The notes beneath the pieces were generated by a model, which worked only from the letters and a program-made list of their open reading frames with translations, was not told the DNA's origin and searched no databases. From the IMG/VR virus record IMGVR_UViG_3300021137_000001, positions 248,001 through 312,000 of that record: DNA of 64,000 bases; one strand, given 5' to 3'. Source of the DNA: a virus. Numbering within the stretch: position 1 is the first letter of the stretch; every line of letters starts with the position of its first letter. Positions 51,988-60,851 of the stretch are shown piece by piece. The position numbers and the translations under genes were made by a program.

Positions 51988-54900
51988 TTATGCCGCTCTT
52001 GAATATGCATCTAACGCATTAACATAAGTAGTCTGCGCGGCTTTGTTGGCTGTGTCTAATGAATTAAAATTTGACTGCGCAGCGGGTAACTGGGCTTGCA
52101 TTGCTGGCAGATCAGCTTGAAGTTGTGCCAAGTTTGTTGTTGCAGTTGCTTGGAGTCCTGCATTGATATTAGGATTAGTCAATTGAGTTTGATATCTTGC
52201 AATCCTCGACTGCGTATATTCAATATTACTTTGTAGTGTATTAAGTGAGTCTAACGCAGTATTTGCCGCTGCTTGTGCAGTATTTCTATCAGCAAGGGCC
52301 TGATCTGACAGGGCTTTTAGTGATAGTTTAGCATCACTCGGTGGAACCGGACTCGGCATGGCTATTGGTTCAGTAGTAGATGTAATTGCAGTTTCGGGTG
52401 CAGTAGAATCAACTTTAGCTAGTGCCTTTTCTTCTGCGGTTTGTGTCGGTGCTTCTTTGTCTACAGTCGGATTACTACCAGGTGCTTTATCGTCACCTGT
52501 TGTTTTAGCTGGCTGTGCAGTTGGCGGCGCATTAGTAGTATCAACAGGTGCAACAGCTCCTGCGACTTCAGTTCGCTCAACACTAACTGGTTTAGGTTTA
52601 TTCACATAATCGTACATCGTTTGTCGTGGTAAGCGTACTATGTTTAAGGTTTGTGTGAATTGTCCACCAGAAAATACACTATCGACAGTCAATACTTTAT
52701 ACATACCCGTAAATACACTTTGCTGATATTTTGATTCAAACTTCATTAACCCAGTTTCTTCGTCTATGTCTGACGGGGTTCTAAATGTTATTTGTATATA
52801 TACTTCGCCAGAATCCATTTCTAAGCTACCATTTGCAATAAGTCTTGAGTCAGGACCGGTATTGTCAACTTGTTCGGATGTTACTTCCATGTTAGGTGCA
52901 CGAAATACATCATCTTGTTTAATATATTGCGGATCGCCTATAATTTTCAATGTAACCCCAATCATATCTCCACTCCAACTAGAATACAATGATTGTTCAA
53001 CATCACTTGCAGCAATTTGATGTATACTCGTGTCGCCACCAGTGGCACGTGCCGCCGAGTTAGTAGTTTCGGGACGTTCTTTTTGTTTTTGTAACGCCGT
53101 CGGGTCTGCACTAGCACTATAATTTGCTGGATTATTTACTTGATCAGACGAATCAGTGGCGCCAGCAACTACTCCCATACTCCCTTTGTATGCGGTAGTT
53201 GCATTATAATACAATGCCTTAAATTCAACATTAAAGTCAAGTATATCATCATTTTTACCAGTATACCAATAATTGTGCTCTTTAACCGGAGATTCAATTA
53301 TGCCCTGAGGAGCAATTGATAATTTAGCATTATATATTTTATATGGAATTACATTGTATGTAATTGTTCTTGCCCATGTTCCTTTTATATCATCATAATC
53401 GCCTAATATTACAGATGGAACAATCTTAAACCATTTAAGCGGTTCGTTAAGTACTTTCTTCTTAGCATCGCCCCATTTTTTCATATCGCCAGCAAAATCC
53501 TCAGGTACCACTAGCTGATCCTGAATGTAATTACTGTTACGCATAACAAAGTTGATTACTTGATCGATACTAGTCCCAGTATTAATCGAAAATATTCTCG
53601 AATTATACGACATCGCCGCTGTTTCTGCACCAATATTACCTTTTCTAATATTTGCAGTGTCACGAACATTGCCCATCTGTGTATCTTTTGGACTTAATTT
53701 TTTCTCAAGTACAAGGGTCGAATTAGCGATATCAGGATGAAAATTAAATACATACTTGTCTGCATGTGTAATTTTATTTGTGTTAACCAATTCATCATTC
53801 CATGCGTTAATTGCACTTGCGTAAGATTTTACATCATATACTGGATCGTTTGCTATCGAATTAATACCAGCGGCACTTACTTTACTCATTAACGCAAGTC
53901 CAACAACTTCGTTTGTACCACCGTTTACAGTTAATGTTCCATTTGCTGCCTGAGTGTATGCTCCTGTTGCACCAACTACTTTTTCTCGTTCTGCGGCTAC
54001 ATCAGCAAATGATGTTTCTTTTTCATTGCCTTGAAACATTGATGCAACTGTACCTGCTGCAATTTCAAAGTGGGCAGGTGTCTGCACTGTTTGTACATCA
54101 TATGCAGAATGATTATATGCAGCGGCAGTTATATTATATTCGCTTCCTTTACTGGATGCTTTAATTTCCATTGTCAGAATACGAATCGGGATATGTTTAG
54201 TTTGTCCAGGAATAGCACCTATTATTTCTCCTGCATTATTAATTGCAAAGAAATCAATTTGCAACATATACGGTTGCTCTGTATAGTTTGGTGTTTTCAT
54301 TTCATCGGATGCACACATATCAATGATACGATTCAATAATGTCATTCCATATGGTTCCATTATGGAAAATGATATTTCAACTGCATTAGTCGCACGATTG
54401 TTATCATTCATACCAATGACTGTTTTCATATTAAGCTGTTCAAAGTAAAAATCTTCATTAAAAAATGAACTACGGACAAACTGGCTCGCGCCAACTGTGT
54501 TGTTGTATCTTCCTGCACTAGCAATAATCACCCGATTCGGAACATACGATTCTGGCTTTTTAACTATATCGTTATATTCTTTTTTTGTTAACATAGCAAG
54601 GCTAAGCCCGTATGTATATGAAGGGTAATCTAATAAAGGGTTAGGAATTGGTTTACTCTGATCAACTGTCGACTTTGGAGTAGTTTTTACTGCATCTGCA
54701 GCAGTTACTTCGGATGCCTTTGAAAAGTTTGGAGCAATGTCGTAATTATTAAGAGCTACTCCTGCACCTGCGGTATTAACTTTTAGATTAGTTTGCTCAC
54801 CGGCTGACAATGTGCTGTCTTCGGCTGGTGGTGCAGGAGGTGCCACAGTATTTTGTGTAGCAACTGTTGGTTCGGCCGTTGGCGGATCGTTTGCTACTTT

Positions 54901-55188
54901 ATTTGCTGCTGTATCCGATGTCACAACCGGTGCTTCTTGTAATTGCGTATTTAAGTCTGCGATTGCCAATCCTTGTCGACGCACAATATCAGAGGAATTT
55001 GCAATTTCTACTTGTAAATCTTCAGCATCTTGAAGTAAATTTGCTCGCATACTACTATTGCCGGGCGAGTTAGCTGCTATCACTTTTGCATCATACTGAC
55101 TTTGCAAACTTGCAAGAGTAGCTTGATTAGCTGAAAGATTTTGTTGAGCTATTGATATCTGTTGCTGTAATTGTGCTGCCGTTGCCAT
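51988..55188 (-). CDS. Large baseplate-region structural protein with coiled coils at both ends, 1066 aa
   Basis: Residues 1-90 form a Gln/Ala/Leu-rich coiled coil, then a Pro/Thr/Ala linker. The core (about 185-860) begins LDYPSYTYGLSLAML and includes FYFEQLNMKTVIGMND and a long beta-rich region. A second Pro/Thr linker and a second coiled coil (about 950-1066) end the protein. Similar core sequences lie in this place, between gp5 and gp53, in marine T4-like phages and are virion proteins of unknown detailed role. It is likely a hub or baseplate component. Confidence 0.7.
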   Translation of the reverse strand: MATAAQLQQQISIAQQNLSANQATLASLQSQYDAKVIAANSPGNSSMRANLLQDAEDLQVEIANSSDIVRRQGLAIADLNTQLQEAPVVTSDTAANKVANDPPTAEPTVATQNTVAPPAPPAEDSTLSAGEQTNLKVNTAGAGVALNNYDIAPNFSKASEVTAADAVKTTPKSTVDQSKPIPNPLLDYPSYTYGLSLAMLTKKEYNDIVKKPESYVPNRVIIASAGRYNNTVGASQFVRSSFFNEDFYFEQLNMKTVIGMNDNNRATNAVEISFSIMEPYGMTLLNRIIDMCASDEMKTPNYTEQPYMLQIDFFAINNAGEIIGAIPGQTKHIPIRILTMEIKASSKGSEYNITAAAYNHSAYDVQTVQTPAHFEIAAGTVASMFQGNEKETSFADVAAEREKVVGATGAYTQAANGTLTVNGGTNEVVGLALMSKVSAAGINSIANDPVYDVKSYASAINAWNDELVNTNKITHADKYVFNFHPDIANSTLVLEKKLSPKDTQMGNVRDTANIRKGNIGAETAAMSYNSRIFSINTGTSIDQVINFVMRNSNYIQDQLVVPEDFAGDMKKWGDAKKKVLNEPLKWFKIVPSVILGDYDDIKGTWARTITYNVIPYKIYNAKLSIAPQGIIESPVKEHNYWYTGKNDDILDFNVEFKALYYNATTAYKGSMGVVAGATDSSDQVNNPANYSASADPTALQKQKERPETTNSAARATGGDTSIHQIAASDVEQSLYSSWSGDMIGVTLKIIGDPQYIKQDDVFRAPNMEVTSEQVDNTGPDSRLIANGSLEMDSGEVYIQITFRTPSDIDEETGLMKFESKYQQSVFTGMYKVLTVDSVFSGGQFTQTLNIVRLPRQTMYDYVNKPKPVSVERTEVAGAVAPVDTTNAPPTAQPAKTTGDDKAPGSNPTVDKEAPTQTAEEKALAKVDSTAPETAITSTTEPIAMPSPVPPSDAKLSLKALSDQALADRNTAQAAANTALDSLNTLQSNIEYTQSRIARYQTQLTNPNINAGLQATATTNLAQLQADLPAMQAQLPAAQSNFNSLDTANKAAQTTYVNALDAYSRAA

Positions 55189-55191
55189 TTA

Positions 55192-55497
55192 TTATAATCC
55201 TAATGCTGCGGTAATAGTTGCTTTTTTAGGAATATATATTGTTGTTCCCGGAACAAAATCAAATACTGGATCTTGTATTGTATTTGGATTACGCATGGCA
55301 AATACCCACCATAATGCACTATCACCATATAAGTCAAATGATAGCAGGTCTGGACGATATTTGTATATTGCGTCAATTTGATATACTACATCAGCCGGAT
55401 CAGCTGGAATATCCCTAAATGTTGTAATATCTAAAAAGAAACTGTAAGTCGATGTATCTGAATATGGACTAGTTTTACTGTATGTTACTGCGGCCAT
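55192..55497 (-). CDS. 53: Baseplate wedge protein gp53
   Basis: 101 residues. The signature is readable as DIPADPADVVYQIDAIYKYRPDLLSFDLYGDSALWWVFAMRNPNTIQDPVFDFVPGT; the second part is the LysM-like module typical of gp53-type wedge proteins. T4 gp53 (196 aa) is longer; the short form is usual in marine T4-like phages. It overlaps the upstream structural gene by one base. Confidence 0.85.
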   Translation of the reverse strand: MAAVTYSKTSPYSDTSTYSFFLDITTFRDIPADPADVVYQIDAIYKYRPDLLSFDLYGDSALWWVFAMRNPNTIQDPVFDFVPGTTIYIPKKATITAALGL

Positions 55498-56699
55498 TAT
55501 AGGAATCCTCCATAACCCAAATCTTTATCTTGTAGCAATCTACCTGCAGCAAACGAGTCAAGATTGAATCTATCATGCAGATTTTTACGACTGTATACTG
55601 GTTTTAATGTAATCGATATTGTACTTGTTGCAGGAACACGAGTCGATGTTGTTACTGATTTATATGCTGTTTTTGTTTTGTTTGCAACACTCATAGGAGT
55701 TTCGGGTGTAACTAATGATTCTGTTAACGTTGCTGTAGTAACTGGAATTTCTATATAATCTACCTCGTTAGGCAAAGTATGCGAAAAGTTACTAATTACA
55801 CACGGAATATGTGGGAAATAATGACTACCGTATCCATCTAAGAATACAATTGGTGGTGGGTTACCTGCATTAGCACCTTGTCCAAAAAACATTTTAGTGG
55901 CCGATCTAAAAAAGTATATTGCAGCAAGCAAGTATTTGCCCTCATCAATACCTTGAACTGTAAATTCACCAGAAATAGTAATATCGCTTACTTCACTGTT
56001 ATTATAGAATTGTTGCGGATAGTTACTATGAGTTGGAGTTGCTGGAGTGTAGTTTGCTACATGCGAAGTAGTAATGCTTGGTGTATAAGGGAAAATTACA
56101 CCGTTAGTATCTTTAAGTGGTGCCATAAGACTATTTGGATTAGGGCCAGTTTCTTTATAAAATATAGTCGACAGATCAGCTAAACTTATGCGAACTCTCC
56201 AATCATCGGATGCACCGGAGCTATCTCCTCCGGTTTGAGTTTGAAATGCAACTTGTGGTGCTGTCTTGGCATCACTTGCAGCTCCGCCATCCTTAAGTCC
56301 TGAAATTGCTTTACGTGCATCTGTTGATTCGTATGAGCCTGCATCTTTTGATGGATCATATCCGCCGTTAACTGATTCTTCTTGTCCGGGAATATATCCA
56401 CCACGTGTATCATATGTTCCAGCTAATGCACTGCCAGTTGTATAATCCTGACTAATTGCAGCCTGGCCGCCAATTGAATCAGTTCCTGTTAAATATGCAC
56501 TCGGGTTACTTGCATTGTATCCGCCACCACTACTTAATGCTTGCGCACCGTTATATCCGCCGGCAAAACTTGGCGCATACGCACCGGTATAGTTTTGCGG
56601 AGCATAAGGGTCGTAGCCACCATTGGTAGAATCAACTTGTCCGGGCACGTAACCACCTCTATTATCAAATATAGGTGCGTCTGTAGGATTTAGAGCCAT
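55497..56699 (-). CDS. Virion structural protein with Gly/Tyr-rich N-terminus, 400 aa
   Basis: The first 130 residues are a low-complexity repeat with several copies of GGYxPGQ and GGYDP, probably disordered. The rest is a globular beta-rich domain (RVRISLADLSTIFYKE..., then DITISGEFTVQGIDEGKYLLAAIYFFRSATKMFFG and FPHIPCVISNFSHTLP) that I recall from baseplate-region proteins of marine T4-like phages. It is the first gene of the baseplate operon, with a strong late promoter. Confidence 0.7.
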   Translation of the reverse strand: MALNPTDAPIFDNRGGYVPGQVDSTNGGYDPYAPQNYTGAYAPSFAGGYNGAQALSSGGGYNASNPSAYLTGTDSIGGQAAISQDYTTGSALAGTYDTRGGYIPGQEESVNGGYDPSKDAGSYESTDARKAISGLKDGGAASDAKTAPQVAFQTQTGGDSSGASDDWRVRISLADLSTIFYKETGPNPNSLMAPLKDTNGVIFPYTPSITTSHVANYTPATPTHSNYPQQFYNNSEVSDITISGEFTVQGIDEGKYLLAAIYFFRSATKMFFGQGANAGNPPPIVFLDGYGSHYFPHIPCVISNFSHTLPNEVDYIEIPVTTATLTESLVTPETPMSVANKTKTAYKSVTTSTRVPATSTISITLKPVYSRKNLHDRFNLDSFAAGRLLQDKDLGYGGFL

Positions 56700-56720
56700 A
56701 GTAAAACCTCTGTTATAGTG

Positions 56721-56728
56721 TATTTATT
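56721..56728 (-). promoter_or_regulatory. Late promoter of the baseplate operon
   Basis: AATAAATA on the minus strand, followed by CACTATAACAGAGG; predicted start near 56715, and GAGG serves as ribosome site before the ATG at 56699. The 180-bp divergent region 56700-56879 holds this element and the plus-strand elements listed next. Confidence 0.75.
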
Positions 56729-56771
56729 GTCGGAGAAATAGTAGCAGTTAAAGAATAACCAGATAAATAGG

Positions 56772-56800
56772 TTGTATAGCGCAATACTATATGTTATAAT
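56772..56800 (+). promoter_or_regulatory. Sigma70-type promoter, extended -10, ahead of the gp55 region
   Basis: TTGTAT (56772-56777), 17 bp, TATAAT (56795-56800) with TGT before it. The predicted start near 56807 gives RNA that includes the hairpin at 56841-56873. It would allow sigma factor gp55 to be made before late transcription begins. Confidence 0.6.
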
Positions 56801-56840
56801 AATTAAAAGGAATCTATTCACATCATAATAAGTAAAGTAA

Positions 56841-56873
56841 ATTACCTAAATAGATAAATATATAAAAGGTAAT
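56841..56873 (+). promoter_or_regulatory. Late promoter inside an RBS-hiding hairpin
   Basis: ATTACCT (56841-56847) pairs perfectly with AGGTAAT (56867-56873), which contains the ribosome site AAAAGG. The 19-nt loop contains GATAAATA (56853-56860), predicted start near 56866. Early RNA would fold the stem; late RNA would not contain the left arm. Confidence 0.65.
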
Positions 56874-56879
56874 ATAAAT

Positions 56880-57557
56880 ATGACAACTTATTATGTATAT
56901 GCATATATTCGTAGCAAAACTTCGCTAACTGCTAGCATCGGCACCCCGTATTATATAGGTAAAGGAATAGGGCAACGTGCGTTTACTAAACATAATTGTC
57001 CAGTTCCGATAGATAAAACAAATATTTTGTTTATTAAAGAAAATTTAACAGAAATTGACGCACATTTATTAGAAATACAGCTCATAGAACAATATGGGAG
57101 AAAAGATTTAGGCAACGGAATATTACATAATCAAACGAATGGCGGAGAAGGCATAAGCAATCCATCTAGCACTACTAGAGAAAAAATGGCGGCTGCTAAA
57201 AGAAATGAATCCGCTGATACTAGATTAAAACGATCAATTGCAGCAAAGAATAGAATCCGCACACCACTTAGCGATGAAACAAAACGTAAGATTAGCGAGG
57301 CTAATACAGGTAAAAAAAGAACAGACGATGCTAAATTAAAGCAGTCGGTTGCTAAGAAAGGTAGAACGTGGGAAGATATTTTTGGTATCGAAGAGGCAGC
57401 TAGAAGAAGGGATATACTTGCAAGTGACGAAGTTAAGTTAAAAATGAGTATAGCTGCGTGTAACAGAAGTGACGAAGGTGCCGCCAATATAGCTGAAGCA
57501 AATAGGAAAATTGGTATATTAAGAAAAGAAGCAAATAACAAATTAAAGGGTGTATAA
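56880..57557 (+). CDS. GIY-YIG homing-type endonuclease with NUMOD3 repeats
   Basis: 225 residues. GIY-YIG motifs: YYVYAYI (4-10) and PYYIGKG (23-29), with Arg at 33 and the conserved NGGEG later. NUMOD3-like repeats follow (LSDETKRKISEANTGKKR). It is a clear paralogue of the endonuclease at 62956 in the nuclease domain (shared GTPYYIGKG, YGRKDL, NGGEG). It lies directly before gene 55, ending 3 bp from it, and has a late promoter/hairpin leader. Confidence 0.85.
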   Translation: MTTYYVYAYIRSKTSLTASIGTPYYIGKGIGQRAFTKHNCPVPIDKTNILFIKENLTEIDAHLLEIQLIEQYGRKDLGNGILHNQTNGGEGISNPSSTTREKMAAAKRNESADTRLKRSIAAKNRIRTPLSDETKRKISEANTGKKRTDDAKLKQSVAKKGRTWEDIFGIEEAARRRDILASDEVKLKMSIAACNRSDEGAANIAEANRKIGILRKEANNKLKGV

Positions 57558-57560
57558 TAT

Positions 57561-58460
57561 ATGGCAAGACGTGTGAACTATTTGAATAATAAAGACATTT
57601 TAAAAGAAATCGCTAAAAGTAAATTAACATATTGTAGTTTCATTAATAAAGATGTAACTATGTACGATGCTATTGTATTAAACGTAAGTGCAATTACTAA
57701 AAAATCCGTAGCAGAAGCCAGAGCAACAAGAGCAACAAGGCTTGCTAAAGAAGCACAAGAAGCTGAATTATTGCTCGGTAACAAACGCAAGTTAGATGAA
57801 TTTGCAATCCCAGTAGAAAATATCCCAGTAACAGACATTGTATTCCGTGTTATGACATGGGAACATATACCAATCGACGAAGTTAAACAGAAAAAATCCG
57901 ACGCTAAAGCACAAGAAGCGTACGACGAAGATTTGTTCGAAACTGAATACGATGAGCCTGCACCAGTTGTTAAAGTCAAAGGTGCTGTTAAGTACGTTAA
58001 ACTAAACTTTCCTCCTTTCTTTCATTATTCAGTAACCGAAGACTTAACTCCAATTGTTGTTGGTAAGAGTCACTGGAAAGGCGACTTTGAAACTGGCGGT
58101 TTTGTTAAAGATCATGGTAGCATGACGGCTAAGTTAGCTCATATGTTTGTTAAACTATGTGAACGCTATGCTACACGTAGTAACTGGCGTGGTTATACAT
58201 ACAATGACGAGATGCGTAGCCAAGCATTACTTCAATTAAGTCAAATTGGGCTACAGTTTGACGAAAGTAAATCAGACAATCCATTTGCTTATTATACAGC
58301 CGCAATTACAAACAGCTTTACTCGTGTATTAAACATCGAAAAGCGCAATCAAAATATTCGTGATGACATTTTAGAGATGAACAACTACGCACCAAGCTAT
58401 ACTCGACAGAATCAAGGCGGTAACTGGGGCGGTGGTGGTGGACACGGAGCCGACGAATAA
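57561..58460 (+). CDS. 55: Late sigma factor gp55
   Basis: RNA polymerase sigma subunit that recognises TATAAATA-type late promoters with the sliding clamp as activator. 299 residues. The conserved region is about 205-277 (WRGYTYNDEMRSQALLQLSQIGLQFDE, then SDNPFAYYTAAITNSFTRVLN and EKRNQNIRDDIL), corresponding to the sigma region-2 core of T4 gp55. It is longer than T4 gp55 (185) by an N-terminal extension with a charged middle, and ends in a Gly-rich tail before ADE. Ribosome site AAAGGG. It fits the late promoters found through the window. Confidence 0.93.
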   Translation: MARRVNYLNNKDILKEIAKSKLTYCSFINKDVTMYDAIVLNVSAITKKSVAEARATRATRLAKEAQEAELLLGNKRKLDEFAIPVENIPVTDIVFRVMTWEHIPIDEVKQKKSDAKAQEAYDEDLFETEYDEPAPVVKVKGAVKYVKLNFPPFFHYSVTEDLTPIVVGKSHWKGDFETGGFVKDHGSMTAKLAHMFVKLCERYATRSNWRGYTYNDEMRSQALLQLSQIGLQFDESKSDNPFAYYTAAITNSFTRVLNIEKRNQNIRDDILEMNNYAPSYTRQNQGGNWGGGGGHGADE

Positions 58461-58473
58461 CCGCAAATTATTT

Positions 58474-58523
58474 TATCTGCCAGTCGCCCATAACTAAATA
58501 CATTTACAGGGGATTGGCAGATA
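58474..58523 (+). promoter_or_regulatory. Late promoter inside an RBS-hiding hairpin
   Basis: Left arm 58474-58485 pairs with 58512-58523 over 12 bp with one G-U pair; after one unpaired G, CCC (58487-58489) pairs with GGG (58509-58511) of the ribosome site. The 19-nt loop contains CTAAATACA (58494-58502). Predicted late start near 58506, so late RNA keeps AGGGGA free. The stem reaches the A of the ATG. Confidence 0.68.
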
Positions 58524-59185
58524 TGAAATACAAAAAAGATTACTATGGTTATGTATATGAATGGATAAATTCCACTAATAATATGAAATATATCGGATCG
58601 CATTACGGAGCAGTCGATGATTATTATAAAGGATCCGGCAAAGATTTTATGGTAGCATATAAAAATAACCCACAACACTTTACTATGAGAGTATTAGAAT
58701 ATGTTTCTGAAAACAATAAAAAATTAGTATTAGAAACAGAAAAAAAATGGCTTGATACAGTAGTAAATATTAAAGATGATCCAACATATTATAATCTCAA
58801 TAATGATGCGACAGGCGGATTTGGGTATTTAGATGAATCTCATATCGTTAAACGAGCAGAAACATTAAAGAAGAAACACGCTATCCACGGATTAAGTACC
58901 GAAGAAATACAATCATATAAGCAAAAAATACAAACCAGACTCGATAGAATAGCAACTACTGGGTTTACCGATAAAGAAAAAGAACAACATGCAAAATACG
59001 GAATTAAATTACAAGTCACCTTACCCTCAGGAGAAGTACGAATATATAATTCCATCGGGGCTGCCGAACGTGAGTTAAAACTTAACATTAAGTATGGATT
59101 AAAAATATGTGCCAAAAAACTTGACTTCAAAGGGTACATTCTAGTAAAATTAAATGAACCACTAATCGATTGTAGGAAAAAATGA
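58523..59185 (+). CDS. GIY-YIG homing-type endonuclease
   Basis: 220 residues from the ATG at 58523; a TTG at 58514 is within the ribosome site. Signature GYVYEWI (9-15) and KYIGS (22-26), followed by YKGSGKDF. The C-terminus has a NUMOD1-like segment (YNSIGAAERELKL) instead of NUMOD3 repeats. It lies between genes 55 and 47, overlapping gene 47 by 4 bp (ATGA). Late promoter/hairpin leader as for the other mobile genes. Confidence 0.82.
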   Translation: MKYKKDYYGYVYEWINSTNNMKYIGSHYGAVDDYYKGSGKDFMVAYKNNPQHFTMRVLEYVSENNKKLVLETEKKWLDTVVNIKDDPTYYNLNNDATGGFGYLDESHIVKRAETLKKKHAIHGLSTEEIQSYKQKIQTRLDRIATTGFTDKEKEQHAKYGIKLQVTLPSGEVRIYNSIGAAERELKLNIKYGLKICAKKLDFKGYILVKLNEPLIDCRKK

Positions 59186-60195
59186 ATTTATTCAAAAAAG
59201 CTGCGGTATTTACAGATTTACATCTAGGACTAAAGTCAAATAGTACACAACATAATGAAGATTGCCTTGCGTACATTAAATGGTTTATTAGTAATGCAAA
59301 AAAAGAAGGGTGCGATGTTTGCTTTTTTCTTGGAGACTATCATAATAATCGAGCGGCAATTAATGTAGTCACGTTAAACTATAGCCTAACAGCGTTAGAG
59401 TTGTTGGGCAAAGCGTTTGACCGTGTTATCTTTATTCCGGGCAATCATGATTTATATTATCGTGACAAGCGTGATATACAATCTGCACAATGGGCAAAGC
59501 ATATTCCAAACATTGAGATTATTAATGATTTCTATCAAGAGGGTGATGTAAGCATTGTTCCGTGGCTAGTAGGAGATGATCATAAAAAGATACAAAAGAT
59601 CAATGCAAAGTATATGTTCGGGCACTTTGAGTTACCGGGCTATTATATGAATGCAATGGTGCAAATGCCAGAGCACGGTGAGATTAGACGTGAGGATTTT
59701 GGGCATATTGATCATGTGTACAGTGGGCATTTTCATAAACGTCAAACAGGTAAGAATATTACATATATTGGCAATGCGTTTCCACATAATTATGCAGATG
59801 CAGGTGATGATGAACGTGGTATGATGATACTTAACTGGGGAGAAGAGCCAACGTTTCATGCATGGCCTGATCAACCCAAGTATCGTGTATACACACTAAG
59901 CGACATTTTGCAAACTCCAGATACGTTGTTACAAAAAGGTATGCACTGTCGAGTAAACATCGACGTGGATATTTCATATGAAGAAGCAACATTTATTAAA
60001 GAAACTTTTGTAGGTACATATAATTTGCGTGAGCTTACATTAATTCCAGTAAAGCACACTGATATCGGCACAGATATTATGCTAGGCAATATTCAATTCG
60101 AAAGTATTGATACAATCGTGACAAGTCAACTAACAGCTATCAACAGTGAGCATTATAATCCAGCATTGTTATTAGACATCTATAGGAATTTATAA
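59182..60195 (+). CDS. 47: Recombination endonuclease subunit gp47 (Mre11/SbcD-like)
   Basis: 337 residues. Phosphoesterase motifs in order: FTDLHLG (D12, H14), FLGDYHNNR (D52), GNHD (87-90), MFGHFELP and YSGHFHKRQ. Works with gp46 to resect DNA ends in recombination-dependent replication. The length equals T4 gp47 (339). It begins in an ATGA overlap with the endonuclease gene; an HNH gene separates it from gene 46, with which it is normally adjacent. Confidence 0.95.
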   Translation: MNLFKKAAVFTDLHLGLKSNSTQHNEDCLAYIKWFISNAKKEGCDVCFFLGDYHNNRAAINVVTLNYSLTALELLGKAFDRVIFIPGNHDLYYRDKRDIQSAQWAKHIPNIEIINDFYQEGDVSIVPWLVGDDHKKIQKINAKYMFGHFELPGYYMNAMVQMPEHGEIRREDFGHIDHVYSGHFHKRQTGKNITYIGNAFPHNYADAGDDERGMMILNWGEEPTFHAWPDQPKYRVYTLSDILQTPDTLLQKGMHCRVNIDVDISYEEATFIKETFVGTYNLRELTLIPVKHTDIGTDIMLGNIQFESIDTIVTSQLTAINSEHYNPALLLDIYRNL

Positions 60196-60234
60196 TTGTT
60201 TAAAATAAAAAATCTTACAGTTAACAGGTAAATG

Positions 60235-60242
60235 TATAAATA
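60235..60242 (+). promoter_or_regulatory. Late promoter, perfect TATAAATA
   Basis: Exact T4 late consensus, 18 bp before the ATG of the HNH gene; predicted start near 60248, with AGGAG (60250-60254) as ribosome site. I looked for a hairpin hiding this site and found none convincing. Confidence 0.8.
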
Positions 60243-60260
60243 GTTATATAGGAGTAATAT

Positions 60261-60851
60261 ATGGCTAAAAGAAGAATATTTACAGAGGACGAATTGAATT
60301 TAATCATTGATTTACAACGGTCGGTTACTGAGATATGCTTACTAGTTAGTGCATCACATCCAACAATAACTAAGATCAGAAAAGAGGTAGGTATCGTTAC
60401 TATTAGAGGTAGGAGAGGTGGGTCTGTTGTTCCGTCTCAACGAAGAACTATTTACTGTGTATGCCAGAATGCGGCGTGTAAAAAAGAATTCGAATCAATA
60501 AAATCAACTCCTCGTAAATTTTGTAGCCACACGTGCCAACAACGAGCTGCAAATGTTGCTGCAAAAGGAATCGGTTCAAGAAAAATGCGTAACCCTAACA
60601 CTCCTGTATATAAAAAATATGCTAGAATAGTACATGGGATGAGTCATAAGATATATTTGTCAAACATAGCTATTATTAACCCTAATGGATATGTTAGAAC
60701 ATTATGCGGAGTTAAAGATGGATGGCAATTAGATCATATCATTCCTATTAAGGAATGTTTTGAAAGAAATATACCCCCAGAAGAGGCAGCTAGTATTAAT
60801 AATCTTAGGATGCTTCCATGGAAAGATAATTTAATGAGACAATATAAATAA
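60261..60851 (+). CDS. HNH homing-type endonuclease with zinc ribbon
   Basis: 196 residues. N-terminal helix-turn-helix-like region (about 9-45), then a zinc ribbon C68-x4-C73-x14-C88-x3-C92, then the HNH module WQLDHIIPIKECFE (D158, H159), with SINNLRMLPWKDNLMR supplying the Asn residues. It sits exactly between genes 47 and 46 and overlaps the gene 46 ATG by one base (TAATG). Confidence 0.85.
   Translation: MAKRRIFTEDELNLIIDLQRSVTEICLLVSASHPTITKIRKEVGIVTIRGRRGGSVVPSQRRTIYCVCQNAACKKEFESIKSTPRKFCSHTCQQRAANVAAKGIGSRKMRNPNTPVYKKYARIVHGMSHKIYLSNIAIINPNGYVRTLCGVKDGWQLDHIIPIKECFERNIPPEEAASINNLRMLPWKDNLMRQYK

Noticed and set aside
56700-56879. Replication origin or tRNA in the divergent region
   Set aside because: No cloverleaf and no repeat array; the segment is explained by three promoters and one hairpin.
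57553-57558. TATAAT just before gene 55
   Set aside because: No -35 element at the right distance and it is only a few bases before the ATG; the region is A+T-rich.
60181-60263. Possible RBS-hiding hairpin before the HNH gene between 47 and 46
   Set aside because: The best pairing is about seven bases with three G-U pairs; too weak compared with the other endonuclease leaders.
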